From Candidatus Sigynarchaeota archaeon (GTDB lineage: Archaea; Asgardarchaeota; Lokiarchaeia; Sigynarchaeales; Sigynarchaeaceae), in the NCBI GenBank assembly GCA_030587525.1, contig JAUQYW010000012.1, positions 1 through 23,831 of the forward strand: a DNA stretch of 23,831 nt, written 5' to 3'. This document shows positions 1 to 7,155 of the stretch, in pieces. The notes beneath the pieces are model-generated. The model saw only the letters and a list, made by a program, of their open reading frames with translations. It searched no databases and was not told the DNA's origin. The translations under genes were made by a program, and so were the position numbers. Positions within the stretch are counted from its first letter, which is position 1, and every line of letters begins with the position of its first letter.

Positions 1-113
1 TGCGCGGTAATGGCGCTCGGTTTTTCAGGCGCAGCAATGAAGAGCAGCAGCGTGATGGCTGCCACGGTTATGCTTGCGGCGATAATAACTCGTATTCGTA
101 GTTCTATTTTCAT
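1..113 (-). CDS. Secreted/membrane protein, N-terminal fragment (probable propeller paralogue)
   Basis: Only the first 37 codons lie in the window; the rest is beyond position 1. The translation begins MKIELRIRVIIAAS and continues into a hydrophobic stretch ending near LLLFIAAP, which is a signal peptide or N-terminal membrane segment. The coding DNA is nearly identical over about 30 bases to the signal-peptide region of the complete propeller gene at 232-1797 (compare 38-70 with 1726-1758), and both proteins share VAAITLL. The start ATG (113-111) was chosen because it directly precedes a basic n-region and a hydrophobic core. The two genes lie head-to-tail on the same strand, which points to a tandem duplication. 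That the missing part is a WNRTWGG propeller is inference from this paralogy. Confidence 0.6.
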   Translation of the reverse strand, partial: MKIELRIRVIIAASITVAAITLLLFIAAPEKPSAITA

Positions 114-231
114 GATGGTTCGACCAGGGATTTTTTTCTTCGTGTTATGGATGCAGGTGTTTGTGGTTATTCGGGTTGTATTGTATGTTCACCCGCTGGA
201 TTGAAACTATCGTCTCGAAAACATTTGTTTA

Positions 232-1797
232 TCATAATTTGATCTCGGTTTTATCGCTAGTCTGCTTGGTCGCGTGCCCGCAGTATGGGCAGAATGCTGC
301 TCTTTCAAATCCTGCGGGAAATCGTTGTCCGCAATTTTGACAAGCGCCAACTAATGGGGGACTCATGGATTTTTCGGGCGCATGCGTTTCCGGCCGGCGA
401 TAGACAATTTCTTTGACTTTTGGCCTCCGCCTGATCTTGTAGACCCAGGGTTCCCGCCGTGCTCGCTCTTTCACGCGATGCGGAAGTTTCTTGTACCGTG
501 CAATACCAAGCGTGATGGCAATAGCGACTACGCCGATGAGGACGATAATACCAACAATCGAGGACGTAGGAATTGGAGTATAAAGTTCACTAAACCATAA
601 AACCATATCGGTATCTCCTGAGCCGTAGCTATATGTACACCCGCATATGTAGATGTACTTCCCGATGCCCCACATAGCATTGCCAACATCGTTAGCGGGA
701 CCGCCCCAGGTACCATTCCAGAGTCGGTTTCCCGCGGCATCCCATTTGACCAGTATTATGTCGCTATATCCCGCGCCGTAACTGTCCGTCGATCCGCACG
801 TGTAAATGCTGCCAGCGCCATCGCCCCACACGGCAGAGCCCTCATCAACTGCGGAGCCACCCCATGTGCGGTTCCAGACTTGGTTTCCAGCCGAGTTCCA
901 TTTGATCAACACCATATCATTTTCTCCTGCGCCATAACAGCATGTATCACCACATGTGTAGATGCTGCCCTTCCCATCGCCCCACACGGCATTGCCATAA
1001 TCATCTTGGATACCGCCCCATGTGCGGTTCCATAACTGGTTCCCAAGTGAATCATAATTAACCAACACCACATCGTACCCTCCCGAGCCGAAACTCATCG
1101 TGGAACCGCAGGTATAAATAATACCCGTGCCATCCCCCCACACGCCATAGCCTTGATCCCATTTGATACCGCCCCACGTGCGGTTCCAGATTTGGTATCC
1201 ATCCGAGTCCCATTTGACTAACACCAAGTCATTTCCTCCCGCGCTGAAGCTGTACGTGTCCCCGCACGTGTAGATGCTGCCCGTACCATCGCCCCACACG
1301 GCAGCCCCCTCATCGACTGCGGCGCCACCCCACGTGCGGTTCCAGAGCTGGTTCCCCTCTATATCCCACTTGACCAGCAACAGATCCACACTTTTCGTAT
1401 CTCTGTCCGTGGACCCGCATGTGTAGATGCTACCCTTGCCATCGCCCCACACAGCCCTGCCAACATCGTAGATTTCACCCCACGTGCGGTTCCAGATCTG
1501 GTTCCCTTCTGAGTTCCATTTGACCAGCACCATAGCGAGCCACATTGGGGCAAAACTTTCCGTAGACCCGCACGTATAGATATTTCCAGTACCATCCCCC
1601 CACACGCCGTGGCCCGTATCAATGACATAGCCACCCCATAATCTAACGGTCGAATTTTCTGCTTCTGCTGGCGCAACTCGTTCAACAGTTAGCGCGGCGA
1701 TTGCCCTTGGACTCGCAGGCGCGAGGATGAAGAACAGCAGCGTGATGGCTGCCACGACCGTTCCGGCGGCGATGGCCTTGCACGTGGATGGTTTCAT
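232..1797 (-). CDS. Seven-repeat propeller surface protein with TM helix and C-terminal zinc ribbon
   Basis: The 521-residue product starts with a signal peptide (hydrophobic core VVAAITLLFFILAP). It then has seven repeats of about 50 residues of the form WGG..D.G.AVWGDG..IYTCG.T...G...D.VLVKW...GNQ.WNRT. These resemble SBBP/delta-60-type beta-propeller repeats, and seven units fit one seven-bladed propeller. A transmembrane helix lies at about residues 413-433. A strongly basic juxtamembrane stretch follows, then a zinc ribbon with C486, C489, C503 and C506. By the positive-inside rule the propeller is outside the cell and the ribbon in the cytoplasm. The ATG at 1797 was chosen over an upstream in-frame start at 1908 because it begins the signal peptide and follows a GAGGTAG-like site. 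A role in sensing or adhesion is inference. No catalytic motif was seen. Confidence 0.85.
   Translation of the reverse strand: MKPSTCKAIAAGTVVAAITLLFFILAPASPRAIAALTVERVAPAEAENSTVRLWGGYVIDTGHGVWGDGTGNIYTCGSTESFAPMWLAMVLVKWNSEGNQIWNRTWGEIYDVGRAVWGDGKGSIYTCGSTDRDTKSVDLLLVKWDIEGNQLWNRTWGGAAVDEGAAVWGDGTGSIYTCGDTYSFSAGGNDLVLVKWDSDGYQIWNRTWGGIKWDQGYGVWGDGTGIIYTCGSTMSFGSGGYDVVLVNYDSLGNQLWNRTWGGIQDDYGNAVWGDGKGSIYTCGDTCCYGAGENDMVLIKWNSAGNQVWNRTWGGSAVDEGSAVWGDGAGSIYTCGSTDSYGAGYSDIILVKWDAAGNRLWNGTWGGPANDVGNAMWGIGKYIYICGCTYSYGSGDTDMVLWFSELYTPIPTSSIVGIIVLIGVVAIAITLGIARYKKLPHRVKERARREPWVYKIRRRPKVKEIVYRRPETHAPEKSMSPPLVGACQNCGQRFPAGFERAAFCPYCGHATKQTSDKTEIKL
625..1650 (-). repeat. Tandem ~155-bp repeats encoding propeller blades
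   Basis: Seven degenerate units lie at spacings of about 151-156 bases. They are easiest to follow by the recurring plus-strand string CCCCACGTGCGGTTCCAG and its variants near 706, 861, 1016, 1171, 1327, 1478 and 1634. The units are in frame and encode the WNRTWGG-type blades. High similarity between neighbouring units suggests duplication or gene conversion within the gene. Confidence 0.8.
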
Positions 1798-2100
1798 AAT
1801 ATAATCTCTACCTCTTGTGTGCAAATCACGAGTCCTACCATGCTCAACCGTAATAAAGATTGGCACTCGCGATGTGATTCCTCGTTCGTTTCCGAAACTG
1901 GAAAGCAAGGATGTCCTGTTTTTATATTCAATTTTGATCTTTTTTATAGATTTCTTGTTTAGAAATTTATTTATGATCCGATTCGAGTCATTATTAATTT
2001 GGCGTCAATGCTTCGCGGGGTGTATCAAGTGCGTGGCATTTGTCGCTGCTCTCAAGCTCATTCCCGTAGTGGATCAAGAAAATGAAAGGATATAAAGATA
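1798..2100. other. Intergenic region upstream of the propeller gene
   Basis: This is 303 bases without a convincing gene. On the minus strand, TATA-like elements lie near 1917-1926 (GAATATAAAAAC) and 1939-1949 (CTATAAAAAAG), which would give the propeller gene a leader of roughly 100 bases. A plus-strand open frame at 1817-2095 has no family resemblance and no start signals. The AT-rich stretch 1915-1990 also lies just downstream of the gene ending at 2101 and may help terminate it. Confidence 0.4.
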
Positions 2101-3084
2101 TTAGCCACGATTTGCGATGATTTGTGGCAAGCCGCAGTTTTTTTTCTTCGGAAACTGGCACATCACGTCTTCTGGCAACACGTGGTTCTCGATGGCAAAG
2201 ATCTCGGCAAGGTAGAACAAGTCCGAAGGCCTCAAGCCCAACGGGTCTGGCGCGTAGCCATCCTTTCCGGAGGGAACGATGCACAGCTTTGAAAAGCTGT
2301 TCTCACATGGGAACATTGAGCATTCCAAGCACCGGGTGGGACAGACGTACACCGCGCCGCCGTCCATGGACACCTTGAAAAGCCATTCTGCTTGGGGGAT
2401 GATGACGTTTTTGTTGCCGGCGTCGAATTCTGCCCCGGCCTTGCATAATATATCAACGAGGGTTGGACTTGCTTGTGGAATTTTACTTCTTTGTCCCTGT
2501 GGACCCTGTGGACGGGGCCGGGCTGGGCCGAGTTCGTCAACTAAACCGACGGGCAAGAACGATATGCCTGGCTTGTCCATGATGACATTTTCGAGTGCGG
2601 TATCCAGGAAATTGGCCGCGCTTGTCGCTACGGTGCACGGTTCATGAAAAATGGATTCGATCGAGGTCAGCAATGGCGTTAAATCCCGGTTATCCGCGTC
2701 CCCGAGGTGTACCGCGATGCAGAGGCGGGCATCACGCGACATTTTTTTCGCATGCTGCATCGCGGTGACGAGCGGCTCGATGGCCGGGTCTTGGCGCCAC
2801 GTGATCATGATGAACCGGGCGAGCCTGAGCCCGATGTCGGCCATGGCCGGAAATCTCTGGATCCTTGTTATCTTGAACAGCGTGCACATGACATTCAGGT
2901 GCTCGGTGGTGCCCGGTTTTGCCAAGGTTTTGGTATTGCTGCCGAGCTCGAGACCCATCAATGCCATGGTGGAAACATAACTGCCCCTCGCGGTGAGGTT
3001 ATCAAACAATCGATCCGCGACCGCGGTTGTTTCAATTTCTTGACGGGCTTGGATGATCGTTCCCTTGATGATGTAATCGAACAT
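2101..3084 (-). CDS. Hypothetical protein with Cys cluster
   Basis: This 327-residue protein is not one I recognise. It has no signal peptide or membrane helix. The N-terminal half (about 1-180) looks alpha/beta, with segments such as LCIAVHLGDADNRDLTPLL. A Pro/Gly/Gln/Arg-rich linker follows (about 186-200). The C-terminal part carries C248, C252, C255, C260 and C268 (core CPTRCLECSMFPC), which could bind zinc or an iron-sulfur cluster. The start ATG (3084-3082) is preceded by GTGGTGA at a spacing of about 6 bases, a usable Shine-Dalgarno site. It lies downstream of the membrane-protein gene at 3272 on the same strand, separated by 187 bases, so it is probably a separate transcription unit. 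No function can be assigned. Confidence 0.65.
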   Translation of the reverse strand: MFDYIIKGTIIQARQEIETTAVADRLFDNLTARGSYVSTMALMGLELGSNTKTLAKPGTTEHLNVMCTLFKITRIQRFPAMADIGLRLARFIMITWRQDPAIEPLVTAMQHAKKMSRDARLCIAVHLGDADNRDLTPLLTSIESIFHEPCTVATSAANFLDTALENVIMDKPGISFLPVGLVDELGPARPRPQGPQGQRSKIPQASPTLVDILCKAGAEFDAGNKNVIIPQAEWLFKVSMDGGAVYVCPTRCLECSMFPCENSFSKLCIVPSGKDGYAPDPLGLRPSDLFYLAEIFAIENHVLPEDVMCQFPKKKNCGLPQIIANRG

Positions 3085-3190
3085 GGATTCACCACTTTAT
3101 GCAAAGCACGTTCTAAAGTTCGCTAGGCGTGGCGGATTGCGGGCCCTCCTTATCGTAGTAAAAACACGCGGTTTTAAGGATGCGCGGAAC

Positions 3191-3243
3191 AAGACGTCAC
3201 TATGCTCATGAAAGAAGTAGCGTCGTCTTGGTTATCGTGAGCA
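3191..3243. other. Overlapping imperfect inverted repeats
   Basis: AAGACGTCACTA (3191-3202) pairs imperfectly (9 of 12) with TAGCGTCGTCTT (3218-3229). A perfect 6-base pair TGCTCA/TGAGCA (3203-3208 and 3238-3243) interleaves with it. The element lies between two minus-strand genes, downstream of the one ending at 3272. It could be a terminator-like hairpin or a regulatory structure for the gene at 2101-3084. The signal is weak. Confidence 0.25.
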
Positions 3244-3271
3244 GAAATGGTAGTATTAAACACGTCATCCT

Positions 3272-4072
3272 TTACTCAGCCTTCTGGATGTAATACTTTC
3301 TACCTTTTTTCTCGACAAGGCCGTTGAGAATGGCATCCTCCACCAGCAATTTCTTGAGTTTCAGGAGCGATCTGTTCTTTTTAACGCCGAGCTCCTTGCG
3401 GATCTTGCTGAACGAGAAATACGTGTAGCCGGCATCGGCGTAGGCGTCGATAGTCGTGAAAACGTTATTCTTGTTCACCTTGTACATCTTTCCCGTCTCG
3501 GACGGTAGCACGTGCTTCGCCACGGGTTCCTCGGCAGCAACAGTTTGCTCTTCTTGTTTCTTCGGCGCTGCCTTGGGCTTCGCTGCGAACGCGTCATGCA
3601 GCTTGGCTGCTTCCATGCTCGCCTTGTCCGGCAATACCTCGTCAACCTTGGGGGTTGCGGGTTGCTTGCTCTCGGCTTTCACCGCGAGCTTAGGCGTGGC
3701 AGGTTCTGCAGATGGAGTTTTCGCAGCAGCGGGCGCTTTTTGAACCGTTGCCGTCGAAGCCTTGGGCGCTGCTGGCTCGGCCGTTTTCTTGACGGCCGGA
3801 GCAGTGGTTTTCGCCGGTGAAGCAGGCCTCTTCATATCTTCCTCGGCTTCCTCGTCATCATCGATCAGGTCTTCTGGTTCCAGCTTGATACCGCTGTAGG
3901 CCTGCTCGATCTGCCACGTGATGAGGCTCAAGATGGAAACCGCAAGGCAACCCGCGTCCACGAGCCATAACCAGATGATGCTGGAAAACCAGATTCCCGT
4001 GACCATGAACAGCACGATGGATGCTGCCAGGAACACGGAGAACCCGAGTTTCTTGAGTTGTAGAGATACCAC
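3272..4072 (-). CDS. Two-TM membrane protein with Ala/Lys/Pro linker and C-terminal winged-helix-like domain
   Basis: The 266-residue product has two hydrophobic helices at about residues 9-29 and 33-53, separated by only a few residues, so both ends probably face the same side. An acidic patch (DLIDDDEEAEED) follows, then a long low-complexity Ala/Lys/Pro/Thr linker (about 82-195). The compact C-terminal domain (about 196-266) has the pattern of a winged helix: helix, a segment FSKIRKELGVKKNRSLL as recognition-type helix, and a closing strand pair ending KKGRKYYIQ. This suggests a membrane-tethered DNA-binding or protein-docking module, but that is inference. Translation starts at GTG (4072-4070). 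A TATA element at 4096-4103 is centred about 27 bases upstream and there is no Shine-Dalgarno site, so the mRNA is probably leaderless. Confidence 0.7.
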   Translation of the reverse strand: MVSLQLKKLGFSVFLAASIVLFMVTGIWFSSIIWLWLVDAGCLAVSILSLITWQIEQAYSGIKLEPEDLIDDDEEAEEDMKRPASPAKTTAPAVKKTAEPAAPKASTATVQKAPAAAKTPSAEPATPKLAVKAESKQPATPKVDEVLPDKASMEAAKLHDAFAAKPKAAPKKQEEQTVAAEEPVAKHVLPSETGKMYKVNKNNVFTTIDAYADAGYTYFSFSKIRKELGVKKNRSLLKLKKLLVEDAILNGLVEKKGRKYYIQKAE

Positions 4073-4095
4073 GATATTATTAGGTCATCGCGGTG

Positions 4096-4103
4096 AATAT
4101 AAA
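4096..4103 (-). promoter_or_regulatory. TATA box for the two-TM/winged-helix gene
   Basis: On the minus strand this reads TTTATATT, a near-consensus archaeal TATA box. It is centred about 27 bases before the GTG start at 4072. Transcription would begin at or next to the start codon, which fits leaderless translation. Confidence 0.6.
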
Positions 4104-4210
4104 TAATTTCACGGAGCCGCGACGCGTCGATCTTCTTACAAGAGTTGGTCCCCAATTCTTTGAATAAGCAAGGTTTTCATATGTTAACGTGATGATCACC
4201 GCCCCGTGCA

Positions 4211-4232
4211 CCCGCGTCGCAGAAGGCGCGGG
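4211..4232. other. Short GC-rich inverted repeat in intergenic region 4073-4369
   Basis: CCCGCG and CGCGGG form a perfect 6-base stem with a 10-base loop. It lies in the 297-base gap between two minus-strand genes. Nothing else gene-like is visible there apart from the TATA box at 4096 and a T-rich 3' end for the upstream gene near 4329-4344. Confidence 0.25.
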
Positions 4233-4328
4233 CCACTCTCTTCCCTTTCTCCTCTTCTCCCCATCCTTCCATGCTCTTTTTCATTTTTTTCGGGGCGGGA
4301 TCATTCCTTTCCCTTGCACGACAGATTA

Positions 4329-4344
4329 AGATAAAGAAAAATAG
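4329..4344 (-). terminator. Oligo-T terminator of the TIM-barrel gene
   Basis: The minus strand reads TATTTTTCTTTATCTT about 25-40 bases after the stop codon at 4370. Archaeal RNA polymerase commonly terminates at such T-rich tracts. Confidence 0.45.
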
Positions 4345-4369
4345 CTGGTCGTTGCCCGAGTACTTCGGT

Positions 4370-5266
4370 TCATTGCTTGTACTTTTTCATCAAGTCCTTT
4401 TCCGAGGGGAAGGTTGTCTTCATGGCGTAGGACTTCCCTTCCGCGGCGGCGATGCTATACTTGACGAGCTCGTTCGTCCTCAACACGCCGAGGATGCCGT
4501 TCGCGTGGCCCTCGAACTCGATGGACCACGTGCCCGTGAAACCCGCGTCGTGTAAGATCTTGCATGCCTTCGGATAGTCCAATTTCTTCTCGAATCCCTT
4601 CTCGTCGAAGTCATATGCCTTGGCATGGCAGTAAACCGTGTTATTTTTGATAATTTCAAGGGCTTCCCAGCGCATGTAATCGTTCTCGTAATTCCCGATG
4701 TCGAAGAGCCAGCAGAGAGACTTCGAATGCCATTTTTCGTTGACGAGCTTCATGTAACGGAAATTGCTACTGTAACTGTGGTGCGTTTCGATGGCGATGA
4801 CGACACCGAGCTTCTCGGCCTCCATCAGCAAGGGATCGACCACGGGCGCCGATTTGTCTACCGCTTCCTGGATCTGCTCGTCATACTCTTTCCACTCGTC
4901 CTCGGTAAAATCCGGCATCGGCTGGAATGCTTTTGCCAGAGGGCCATCACCGACCTGGAACCTGACATTCTTGATTCCCGCTCCCTGCGCGAGGTTCAGC
5001 CATTCCTTACCTTCCTTGACGCAATCATTGATATCGCTTGGCTTGGCGAGCAAGTGCACGTGAGGCCCGATGGCAAAGACCGTGATGCCATTATCCGCGA
5101 GCATCTTTACATCCCTTGCAAGTGCATCCTTCTTGAAATGCCTATCAAGCAATTCCATCCGGGTGATGCCAGTGTCCTTGCAGATGGCGATGACCGAGTT
5201 CATGTTCTTTTTTGCGAGCTTGTCCCACTCGTTCCTTAACGAGTAAGTGTTCAACGCGATTTGCAT
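4370..5266 (-). CDS. Sugar phosphate isomerase/epimerase-like TIM barrel (xylose isomerase-like)
   Basis: The 298-residue protein fits the xylose isomerase-like TIM-barrel family (AP endonuclease 2 superfamily) in length and strand order. It starts MQIALNTYSLRNEW, typical of this family's first strand. Four metal-ligand positions can be read: E160 in IAIETH, D189 in LFDIGNY, H214 in VYCHAKAYD and E250 in WSIEFEGH. The reaction is probably isomerisation or epimerisation of a sugar or keto-sugar, but the substrate is unknown. The open frame continues far upstream antisense to the phosphatase gene. That extension is spurious, because the family N-terminus begins at the ATG 5266-5264 and a TATA element sits about 26 bases before it. 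The gene is divergent from the phosphatase, so the two may share a sugar-phosphate or nucleotide context. Confidence 0.85.
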   Translation of the reverse strand: MQIALNTYSLRNEWDKLAKKNMNSVIAICKDTGITRMELLDRHFKKDALARDVKMLADNGITVFAIGPHVHLLAKPSDINDCVKEGKEWLNLAQGAGIKNVRFQVGDGPLAKAFQPMPDFTEDEWKEYDEQIQEAVDKSAPVVDPLLMEAEKLGVVIAIETHHSYSSNFRYMKLVNEKWHSKSLCWLFDIGNYENDYMRWEALEIIKNNTVYCHAKAYDFDEKGFEKKLDYPKACKILHDAGFTGTWSIEFEGHANGILGVLRTNELVKYSIAAAEGKSYAMKTTFPSEKDLMKKYKQ

Positions 5267-5288
5267 GCTTCGATATCTCGCTTGATCG

Positions 5289-5298
5289 AATTTAAACC
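5289..5298. promoter_or_regulatory. Shared TATA element of a divergent leaderless promoter
   Basis: AATTTAAACC contains the self-complementary core TTTAAA (5291-5296), midway between the two start codons 5266 (minus) and 5318 (plus). The distances are about 27 and 25 bases, the normal TATA to start-site spacing in archaea. No Shine-Dalgarno site precedes either start. One palindromic element could therefore place TBP/TFB in either direction. Confidence 0.55.
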
Positions 5299-5317
5299 AT
5301 GATTCATTATTTTGAAT

Positions 5318-6613
5318 ATGCCAGAACCCATGGAGGAATCCGCAGCATTCGTCGAGTGGGGGCCATACTTGTCGTATGGAAAAGATCCCGCGATGTCGAT
5401 GACGATTTGCTGGCGATCGCAACAACCAACCGCGGGTGGATGGATCAAGTATGGAATTGATCCTGATAGCATGCAAGTCGTGAAGGAAACTCCCGGGACA
5501 GCGACCCACATCCACGTGGTCCGGCTGACGGGCCTCGAACCCGCTACGATCTACCAGTACCAGATCAGCAGGGACAAGGACAAGACCTGGACATTCGAAA
5601 CCGGGTTGCCCGCCGGGTCCACGAAACCCTTCGAATTCATCATCAATGGCGATATGCATGCGTATCCGTGCAATCGTCTTGACCGGTATTTCCAGTTGAT
5701 GGCATCCGAGGCACCCAAGCATGATTTTTACGTCGGTCTCGGGGATTTCGTCAACGATGGCCTCAACATCAAGCATTGGAATTCGTTGTTTTACGACGGG
5801 AAGGATTACCTCGCCACGCGCCCCTTGATGAATGCCACGGGAAACCATGACACCGACAAGAAGGAAAAGTACAAGAATTATCTTGACGCGTGGTTTCATC
5901 CGTACGTGAACCCCGTGGAAGGTGCGTATTATTTGCTGGAATACGGCAATGCGGTCTTGTTTTTTCTCGATAGTTGCAATGCTGGTCGCGGCGAACCGCT
6001 TCCCGCCGACGAGCAATACGCGTGGCTCGATGAGAACCTTGCCAAGTACGCGAAGCAGGATCGGTGGATCTTCTTGTTCATGCACCACCAAATATATTCC
6101 ACCGGGGACTTCTCGTGCCCGTACATCATGCACGACGTCTTCCGGCCATTGTGCCAGCAGTATCACGTCGATGCCGTGTTCTACGGGCACGATCACCACT
6201 ACGAGTGCTTCTGGGTTGACCGCGATGCGGATTGGGGTGGCACCCTGTTCTTCGTGGCGGGTGCCGGGTGCGGTCAGCACCACATCGACCACGGCATCAT
6301 GGGTGACCGCGACGGAATGACAAAGTACGTGTGGCCCGGGCGGTTCTTGAACGTGCGCAAGCATGGCGTCCCGCCCCCATCAAAGAACATCAACGGGCTC
6401 GTGAAAGGATTCCGCAACGACGATCTGGTCAAGGAATGCCAGCTCTTTGGGGTACTCGAGCCGAACTTCGTGCATGTCAAGATCGACGGCGACGTGATGG
6501 AGTTAAAATCGATCGGCTGGCAAAAACAAGTTTATCATCACTTGCGGGTAAATCGCACGGGCGCGGGTCGAAAATGGGACCCGGGCTGCGAGCTGGCGAT
6601 AATGGACTATTAA
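5318..6613 (+). CDS. Purple acid phosphatase-like metallophosphoesterase
   Basis: The 431-residue protein has an N-terminal FN3/PAP-N-like beta domain (about 14-98, with GPYLSYGKDPAMSMTICWRS and LTGLEPATIYQYQI) followed by a calcineurin-type metallophosphoesterase domain. Its metal-ligand motifs are in the expected order: GDMH (111-114), GLGDFV (D143), GNHD (175-178), FMHHQ (H256) and GHDHH (290-294). It should hydrolyse phosphomonoesters or phosphodiesters with two metal ions. No signal peptide is present, so it is probably cytoplasmic, unlike most purple acid phosphatases. The ATG at 5318 was chosen rather than TTG 5312 because it lies 25 bases from the TATA element. Another in-frame ATG (5330) is also possible. 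Its stop codon overlaps the TATA element of rnhA. Confidence 0.88.
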   Translation: MPEPMEESAAFVEWGPYLSYGKDPAMSMTICWRSQQPTAGGWIKYGIDPDSMQVVKETPGTATHIHVVRLTGLEPATIYQYQISRDKDKTWTFETGLPAGSTKPFEFIINGDMHAYPCNRLDRYFQLMASEAPKHDFYVGLGDFVNDGLNIKHWNSLFYDGKDYLATRPLMNATGNHDTDKKEKYKNYLDAWFHPYVNPVEGAYYLLEYGNAVLFFLDSCNAGRGEPLPADEQYAWLDENLAKYAKQDRWIFLFMHHQIYSTGDFSCPYIMHDVFRPLCQQYHVDAVFYGHDHHYECFWVDRDADWGGTLFFVAGAGCGQHHIDHGIMGDRDGMTKYVWPGRFLNVRKHGVPPPSKNINGLVKGFRNDDLVKECQLFGVLEPNFVHVKIDGDVMELKSIGWQKQVYHHLRVNRTGAGRKWDPGCELAIMDY

Positions 6614-6615
6614 AT
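6608..6615 (+). promoter_or_regulatory. TATA box for rnhA, overlapping the upstream stop codon
   Basis: TATTAAAT is centred about 24 bases before ATG 6635 and includes the TAA stop of the phosphatase gene. A short T-run (6618-6623) follows at once and could end the upstream transcript. The spacing supports ATG 6635 over TTG 6629. Confidence 0.4.
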
Positions 6616-6634
6616 CCTTTTTTCGTGATTGGAC

Positions 6635-7054
6635 ATGCCTGGGGAACAAGTCTTCAAATTATACACGGACGGGGGAGCTCGGGGCAATCCCGGGCCAGCA
6701 GCCCTCGGCATCGTGCTCGTGGACTCGTCCGGTACTATCATCAAACAGGTGAAGCGCGCTCTCGGGGTCATGACAAACAATCAAGCCGAGTACAACGCCT
6801 TGATCGAGGGCCTCAAGTTAGCGGCGATGTACTGGAAGGGGAAGATCGAATGTATCTCGGATAGCGAGTTGCTGGTGCGGCAGTTGACTGGCAAGTACCA
6901 GGTGAAGAATACAGAGCTCAAGGCCTTATTTTCCACTGTTCACCAGCTTGAAAAAGCATTCCACGCCGTGATCTACAAGCACGTGAACCGTTCCGATGCG
7001 CAGGTGGCAATCGCGGACAAGCTGGTGAACGAAGCCCTTGACGAGTCTTCTTGA
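6635..7054 (+). CDS. rnhA: Ribonuclease HI
   Basis: The 139-residue protein is a single RNase H fold that degrades the RNA strand of RNA-DNA hybrids. The catalytic carboxylates are visible: D12 in YTDGGARGNPGPA, E52 in TNNQAEYNALIEGL, D76 in SDSELL and a fourth Asp in the C-terminal RSDAQVAIADKLVNEAL (D121 or D128; D128 fits the usual position). The length is that of a minimal single-domain enzyme without an N-terminal hybrid-binding domain. ATG 6635 is used, and TTG 6629 would add two residues. It acts in the cytoplasm in replication and R-loop removal. Its neighbours suggest no special role. Confidence 0.92.
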   Translation: MPGEQVFKLYTDGGARGNPGPAALGIVLVDSSGTIIKQVKRALGVMTNNQAEYNALIEGLKLAAMYWKGKIECISDSELLVRQLTGKYQVKNTELKALFSTVHQLEKAFHAVIYKHVNRSDAQVAIADKLVNEALDESS

Positions 7055-7060
7055 TGCTTG

Positions 7061-7090
7061 CCATGCCCTCGCCATGGTCTTGGCTTTTTT
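7061..7090 (+). terminator. Hairpin plus T-run after rnhA
   Basis: CCATG (7061-7065) and CATGG (7073-7077) can pair around a 7-base loop, and a run of six T follows at 7085-7090. The arrangement is terminator-like and lies 7 bases after the rnhA stop codon. Confidence 0.45.
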
Positions 7091-7133
7091 CTGGACGTGC
7101 AATTACTACTGAAGGTTAAGGGGACGTATTGCT

Positions 7134-7154
7134 ATTCACTACATAGAAGTGAAT
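7134..7154 (+). promoter_or_regulatory. Perfect inverted repeat covering the Shine-Dalgarno region of the zinc-ribbon gene
   Basis: ATTCACT and AGTGAAT form a perfect 7-base inverted repeat with a 7-base spacer, ending one base before ATG 7156. The right arm contains AGTGA, the best available ribosome-binding site. It could be a protein operator in DNA or a small RNA hairpin that hides the ribosome site. Confidence 0.4.
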
Positions 7155-7155
7155 T

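Noticed and set aside
625..1650. Regularly spaced repeats resembling an array
   Set aside because: The spacing is about 155 bases, units are degenerate and in frame with WNRTWGG protein repeats, so this is not CRISPR.
1817..2095. Plus-strand open frame of 92 codons in the intergenic region
   Set aside because: There is no promoter or ribosome site and no recognisable protein pattern. The start of the propeller gene's upstream region explains the space better.
4189..4199. Near-perfect palindrome GTGATGATCAC
   Set aside because: It is short, about 117 bases from the nearest start codon and beyond the TATA box, so it is not convincing as an operator on its own.
5267..6364. Long minus-strand open extension of the TIM-barrel frame (366 extra codons)
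   Set aside because: It is antisense to the well-supported phosphatase gene, has no family resemblance, and the TIM-barrel N-terminus and TATA element point to 5266.
6331..6864. Plus-strand open frame of 177 codons
   Set aside because: It overlaps the phosphatase and RNase HI in another frame and is Arg/Gly-rich without motifs.
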